The translations under genes and the position numbers were made by a program. Positions 62,526 through 64,000 of a stretch of 64,000 nucleotides of DNA are shown here, one piece after another; within the stretch, counting starts at the first letter, position 1, and each line of letters opens with the position of its first letter. This DNA is from Tateyamaria omphalii (GTDB lineage: Bacteria; Pseudomonadota; Alphaproteobacteria; Rhodobacterales; Rhodobacteraceae). The stretch spans positions 1-64,000 of the forward strand of contig NZ_JAHVHT010000005.1 in NCBI RefSeq assembly GCF_019802125.1, read 5' to 3'. Under the pieces are notes generated by a model. The model was not told the origin of the DNA. It did not search any database and saw only the letters and a program-made list of their open reading frames with translations.

Positions 62526-63674
62526 CTAGTCGAAGTCGGCGGAGAAGCGGCGGATGGCGTCACCGCTGCGCAAAGAGCCAACGCCAGCCACGACAATTTC
62601 CGCGCCGTGCGCCAAGCCATCGGTGATCAGAATGTCACCTGACGCGGCAACGCCAACCGACACATCCTGTCGCCGCACGACAACCGCGCCATCCTGATCC
62701 TCGACCAGCATCACGAATTTGGTGCCATTGGGGTCTAAGCCAACCGCGGACGGTGGCACCGGTATACCCTCGGCCATTCCGTTCAGACGCGCGTGCACCG
62801 TAACGGATGCGCCGGGCAAAAGGAGCCGACCCTGCGGCGGGTCAAGAGTAAGTGTGACGCGAAAAGTCTGGCCGACTTGGGACGTCTCGGCGTTCACTTC
62901 ACGGAAAGCGAGCGGATACTCGGTATCCTGACCTTGAAGGCGCGCGGTAAGAGTTACGTCCGGATCCTCACCCAGCTCCTGCACAAGCACTTCGGGTACG
63001 TCAATATCGACCTGTAGTGCGGACAGGTCGTGCAAGCGAACAATCTGCGTTCCCGCCGCGATGGTAGAGAAGTTGGCGACATGGCGTGCAGCCACCACTG
63101 CATCGAATGGTGCGAATATCTCGGTCTGTTCAAGAGCGTATTCAGCATTCCGCAAGGCAACCCGCGCCAGATTCACCTCGGTTTGCGCATCCAGCACCTG
63201 CGCCTCGCTGACTGTACTGCCTGACAGCCTGTTAAAGCGGTTCAGAGTACGTTCCGATTGCTCAAGCGCCAGTCGAGCACGCTCAACCTCGATCTCGAAT
63301 GGTTCCTGATCCAATTGTGCGATACGCGTTCCTCTCGGCAGGAGTTCACCTTCCGGAGCCTTCAGGTCCACGATGCGACCATCGACCTGAAAACCCAAGT
63401 CAACCGTTTCGCGCGCTGCTATTTGACCGAAAAAGGTTCTTTGGACGGATGCTTCAACTTGATCCGTCACGATGGTTTTAACCAGGCGTGGCGCGTCCTG
63501 GCCCTCTGCGGCGCGTACCGAGAAACCGGTTACGATAGCCAGCATCAGAACGAGCGTTTTCAGAAAATTGACGGGCAGCCCATCGGTTCGAACCCGATCC
63601 CTGCGTTTGACTTTATCGGAATTCACCAGGCGAAACTCTAAGAAGCGGGAGGCAAAACCAGTGCAGCGGAACAT
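62526..63674 (-). CDS. RND efflux periplasmic adaptor (membrane fusion protein)
   Basis: A 382-residue adaptor linking the pump to an outer-membrane channel. The N-terminus has a basic stretch then a hydrophobic anchor (FLKTLVLMLAIVTGFSV). The barrel-sandwich half-motifs are GFQVDGRIVDLKAPEGELLP and EIFAPFDAVVAARHV, flanking a coiled hairpin (ERARLALEQSERTLNRFN). ATG 63674 has an ideal AGGAG six bases upstream; a longer frame to 63803 is not needed. It is the first gene of the two-gene efflux operon. Confidence 0.9.
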   Translation of the reverse strand: MFRCTGFASRFLEFRLVNSDKVKRRDRVRTDGLPVNFLKTLVLMLAIVTGFSVRAAEGQDAPRLVKTIVTDQVEASVQRTFFGQIAARETVDLGFQVDGRIVDLKAPEGELLPRGTRIAQLDQEPFEIEVERARLALEQSERTLNRFNRLSGSTVSEAQVLDAQTEVNLARVALRNAEYALEQTEIFAPFDAVVAARHVANFSTIAAGTQIVRLHDLSALQVDIDVPEVLVQELGEDPDVTLTARLQGQDTEYPLAFREVNAETSQVGQTFRVTLTLDPPQGRLLLPGASVTVHARLNGMAEGIPVPPSAVGLDPNGTKFVMLVEDQDGAVVVRRQDVSVGVAASGDILITDGLAHGAEIVVAGVGSLRSGDAIRRFSADFD

Positions 63675-64000
63675 GTACGTTCTCCTGTTTCCGTTGCCCC
63701 GCCATTCACAACGCGGAGCCAGATCGATCAAACCAAGAAGATGCGGAGCACCTTTTTCTGAATATTTTTCAGATATTCGATGCGCGCCAGAACAGTCAAC
63801 CAAAAATATGAGGATGTTTCATGTATGGATCTATAGACGCCTCAAATTTCCAAGCCTCAGCCATTTTTCTATTATTCCCTCGGTACAAATCGACTTTTTG
63901 AAGTGTTACTTAACCTCAAAGCAGTTTCCCGCGCAGGAGACTTGAAGAAGCCGGAGGTTTTGGGCGGAAAAGTGCCCGATGTTCTTGATCGGTCATCATA
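63675..64000. other. Region upstream of the efflux operon to the window edge
   Basis: I see no supported gene in these 326 bases. They should contain the efflux promoter. A 6-base inverted repeat GAATAT-(7)-ATATTC at 63760-63778 lies about 90 bases before the adaptor start and could be an operator for a TetR- or MarR-like regulator encoded beyond the window. A 26-codon minus-strand frame near the end has no supporting feature. Confidence 0.4.

Noticed and set aside
1-64000. Search for insertion sequences, tRNA or rRNA genes, CRISPR arrays, integrase or att-site repeats
   Set aside because: No transposase or integrase motifs, no cloverleaf-like sequence and no regularly spaced repeats were seen by eye; an automated tRNA/ncRNA scan would be needed to exclude small RNAs.

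Overview
The window looks like chromosomal DNA of a marine alphaproteobacterium, most likely of the Rhodobacterales (roseobacter group). This rests on its moderately high GC, frequent GTG/TTG starts, 1- and 4-base start/stop overlaps, the density of ABC importers and the gene families present; I could not test it by search. I see no rRNA, tRNA, CRISPR array, insertion sequence or phage gene. About 54 protein genes are supported.

Layout. 1-2938: tail of an unidentified gene, probably a binding protein, then a polyamine-type (PotABC-like) ABC importer. 3160-10332: a cytosine-deaminase-like amidohydrolase, a BMP-family binding protein, an amidase and the ATPase and two permeases of a nucleoside-type ABC importer, in one direction. 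10444-14035 (minus) and 14167-19291 (plus): a divergent unit with a ribose-type ABC importer on one side and, on the other, 5-methylthioribose kinase, methylthioribose-1-phosphate isomerase, a SorC regulator, a class II aldolase and an aldo-keto reductase. This is the gene set of the DHAP shunt for 5-methylthioribose or 5-deoxyribose, with its own importer. 19356-25547 (minus) and 25740-32335 (plus): a second divergent unit. Binding protein, ATPase, two permeases, DhaK and DhaL face a second SorC regulator, a tagatose-3-epimerase-type enzyme, an acetoin-dehydrogenase-type E1alpha/E1beta/E2 set and an FGGY kinase. I know no described pathway with this combination, and it is the best candidate here for an undescribed system.

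32370-36722: a DEAD-box RNA helicase, a sterol-desaturase-family membrane enzyme and a divergent LysR regulator. 36999-47077: a nearly complete type II secretion locus (prepilin peptidase, pseudopilins G, H, I, J and K, C, D, E, F, L, M) in four transcriptional blocks, with a secretin that carries a lipobox. 47595-59315: a secreted 1210-residue heparinase II/III-like polysaccharide lyase, then, past a strong terminator, a divergent sugar regulon: SGNH esterase plus ROK-like repressor on one strand, and a sugar ABC importer, ribulokinase-like FGGY kinase and fucose/arabinose-isomerase-like protein on the other, with a 29-bp near-perfect palindrome between them. 59452-63674: an RND efflux pump and its periplasmic adaptor.

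How the genes may work together. Two neighbouring regulons (10.4-32.3 kb) appear to import small or deoxy sugars and feed them to C3/C2 metabolism: the first through DHAP, the second through dihydroxyacetone-type kinase chemistry and a thiamine-dependent acyloin cleavage. The 37-59 kb region reads as one scheme: a T2SS exports a lyase, an esterase may deacylate products, and a ROK-controlled importer, isomerase and kinase bring the released sugar to a pentulose 5-phosphate. The pathway assignments are inference from gene content; family assignments rest on visible motifs.
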